Shown: positions 42,875 to 44,176 of the stretch, piece by piece | Position numbering within the stretch: the stretch's first letter is position 1 | Layout: each line of letters opens with the position of its first letter | Origin: an uncultured Bacteroidia bacterium | Lineage (GTDB): Bacteria > Bacteroidota > Bacteroidia > Bacteroidales > Prolixibacteraceae | Assembly (NCBI GenBank): GCA_903902325.1 | Contig: CAIUUO010000235.1 | Location: 1-44,176, forward strand | Length of the DNA: 44,176 nt | Direction: 5' to 3' | The notes under the pieces: model-generated | The model's input: the letters and a program-made list of their open reading frames with translations, nothing else | Told to the model about the DNA's origin: nothing | The model's database searches: none | Translations under genes and position numbers: made by a program

Positions 42875-43564
42875 CTAAAACTTAATCACAATCATGGATG
42901 CGGCAAATGCGCCAAAAGTAGTGAAAGCAGCCGCTCTGTGCCAGGATTTTAGGTTTAGATTGTTGGGGTTCTCATGAATCTGAGCGCCAAGTACCAAGGT
43001 CGTAATCATCCCTGTAAAATGGATCATAGCCAGCCCCTTGTGCAACTTGATGCTGCTGTAACCCTTTCGTTCATTCAGCATCTTGGGCGGGGCAAAAAGT
43101 GACAAGGCAGCCGTACTGAAGTAGCTTATCGCCACGACGCTTCCGAGCGTCTCATGCGTATTTTTCAGCCCCTGGTAATTATTGCCACTATAATTGTAGA
43201 GTTTGGCTCCCACGATACCCTGGGCGACCATTCCTCCAAGAGTCAGAAAACCCATTATCTGATGGGCAACAAGCATCGTTCGCCTCACCTTCAATTCTGC
43301 CTGCCTTTTCTCGGGAGTCAGTTCAAAAGCATCGAAATTGCGCATGAGTCCTTTCTCCCCCCAGAATATACGCTGGGTAAATGGATATTTATCTGGTAAT
43401 AATTTTTGCTTAACTGGCGCTGCCTGGTTTATCTCGCCCAACAGATCGATCGTAGCGGTTGTATCTTTCTTAGCCTGCTGCTGTTTGGCAGGAGTTTCTT
43501 TCTGGGCCTGGGACTCAAATGAAATCAGGGTTGCCAGCAGAGTGATCAGTAAGAACGTCTTCAT
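42875..43564 (-). CDS. Cytochrome b561-like membrane protein with signal peptide
   Basis: A 229-residue protein from MKTFLLITLL; the longer frame to 43624 adds 20 residues before a good signal peptide (cleaved after SQAQ) and is rejected. Residues about 20-100 are a periplasmic segment (KQQQAKKDTTATIDLLGE, then FTQRIFWGEKGLMRNFDAFELTPEKRQAEL). Four hydrophobic helices follow, each with a histidine near its end: VAHQIMGFLTLGG, NTHETLGSVVAIS, KLHKGLAMIHFTGM and SWHRAAAFTTFGA. Paired histidines on four helices are the pattern of b-type haem cytochromes such as b561. Electron partners are unknown. It precedes YceI on the same strand. Confidence 0.72.
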   Translation of the reverse strand: MKTFLLITLLATLISFESQAQKETPAKQQQAKKDTTATIDLLGEINQAAPVKQKLLPDKYPFTQRIFWGEKGLMRNFDAFELTPEKRQAELKVRRTMLVAHQIMGFLTLGGMVAQGIVGAKLYNYSGNNYQGLKNTHETLGSVVAISYFSTAALSLFAPPKMLNERKGYSSIKLHKGLAMIHFTGMITTLVLGAQIHENPNNLNLKSWHRAAAFTTFGAFAASMIVIKF

Positions 43565-43669
43565 ACTATTAGTATTTGGTAATGTTTGCAACAAAAAAAT
43601 TTGTTTGAAATTTAATAATCTCAAACTTACTCATTAATATTTTATTTTGGAAACCTTTGGTAATGAAGT

Positions 43670-44119
43670 TTATCCCAGAAGGCTTTTTACCTTTTCAGAA
43701 ATAAGTTTACCATCCACTTTCCCGGCGAGTTCTTTGGATGCAATCCCCATCACTTTTCCCATCTCTTTCATGGAAGTTGCCCCACATGCAGCAATGATCG
43801 CCTGCACCGCTGCTGTAAGTTCATCGTCATCCATTTGTTTTGGCAGGTAGGCCTCATAAATTTTCACCTGGGCCAATTCAAAGTCGGCGAGATCCTGTCT
43901 TTTCTGTCCTGCATAAATATCTGCAGAATCCTTGCCCTGCTTCGCCAGTTTTGAGATTGCCTTCAGCGCCTCATCATCAGGCAGATCCTCTGCACCACTT
44001 TTGGCCGTTTTTGCTTCAAGCAGCACTTTTTTTATGTTGCGGACTGCTTCGAGTCTTTCCTTGTCGCGGGCCAGCATCGCTGCCCGGATGTCTTCGTTGA
44101 TCTGATCGAAAATGTTCAT
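43670..44119 (-). CDS. YqeY / GatB-tail family protein
   Basis: A 149-residue helical protein of the YqeY family, homologous to the C-terminal tRNA-binding tail of GatB. Signatures are MLARDKERLEAVRNIKKVLLEAK at the N-terminus, KQRQDLADFELAQVKIYEAYLPKQMDDDEL-like middle and the end MKEMGKVMGIASKELAGKVDGKLISEKVKSLL. Full length for the family. The family is often next to RNA or cell-division genes and is thought to bind tRNA or act with amidotransferase; the exact role is unknown. The start lies directly against the heptamer array at the window end. Confidence 0.93.
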   Translation of the reverse strand: MNIFDQINEDIRAAMLARDKERLEAVRNIKKVLLEAKTAKSGAEDLPDDEALKAISKLAKQGKDSADIYAGQKRQDLADFELAQVKIYEAYLPKQMDDDELTAAVQAIIAACGATSMKEMGKVMGIASKELAGKVDGKLISEKVKSLLG

Positions 44120-44120
44120 A

Positions 44121-44176
44121 GGAGATATGAGTTATGAGATATGAGTTATGAGATATGAGTTATGAGATATGAGTTA
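44121..44176. repeat. Heptamer array at the right window edge
   Basis: Alternating GAGATAT and GAGTTAT heptamers in perfect phase, running out of the window. It is the reverse-complement family of the TCATATC array at 5387-5446. Confidence 0.9.

Overview
The window looks like a chromosomal segment of a Bacteroidota bacterium, probably from the Bacteroidales/Marinilabiliales side, though no marker here fixes the genus. The evidence is two SusC/SusD pairs, a GldB-type lipoprotein next to NAD synthetase, a fused MurF-alanine racemase, Bacteroidota-style promoter elements (TAnnTTTG) and the general lack of Shine-Dalgarno sequences. Most of the window is core housekeeping sequence with moderate GC. 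No phage, transposase, CRISPR array, tRNA or rRNA was recognised.

Layout. 1-5.3 kb (+): a PASTA protein, RluD pseudouridine synthase, a small four-helix-bundle protein, D-Ala-D-Ala ligase and DnaB helicase. 5.4-17.3 kb (-): two nutrient-uptake loci. The upstream one is SusC-SusD-lipoprotein-lipoprotein and the downstream one is a bare SusC-SusD pair; each ends in a clear hairpin terminator. 17.3-18.2 kb is gene-poor. 18.2-20.9 kb (-): HAD phosphatase, RsmI and a conserved protein with a repeat-built linker. 21.1-24.2 kb (+): thymidine kinase overlapping MurF-Alr. 24.3-27.1 kb (-): a Crp/Fnr regulator and NadE. 27.3-42.2 kb (+): GldB, phosphofructokinase, a DUF1573 protein, MeaB, a TlpA-like thioredoxin lipoprotein, a sigma factor coupled to a membrane-anchored beta-barrel protein, a MltD-like lytic transglycosylase overlapping UvrA, a mini-thioredoxin, a small membrane protein and a TGS-domain nucleoside kinase. 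42.2-44.1 kb (-): YceI, a cytochrome b561-like protein and a YqeY/GatB-like protein.

The most unusual feature lies between the genes. Many gene junctions carry short arrays of 7-, 8-, 9- or 10-nt degenerate units kept in strict phase, and often two arrays face each other as inverted repeats around a short spacer. Sequence differs between loci but several families recur. One inverted pair of octamer arrays encloses the four-helix-bundle gene; the others enclose 23-100 bp of apparently empty spacer. Stop codons (ddl, uvrA, the four-helix gene, the 19966-20913 gene) and start codons (ddl, the four-helix gene) lie inside or against the arrays. One gene has a related repeat inside its coding linker. 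Separately, three short palindromic repeat types that I recall from many environmental genomes are scattered in the gene-poor stretches.

Working together: ddl, murF-alr, mltD and perhaps the PASTA protein serve peptidoglycan synthesis and remodelling. dnaB, uvrA and tdk serve DNA replication and repair. The two Sus loci import oligomeric nutrients, but no degradative enzyme or regulator is encoded beside them.
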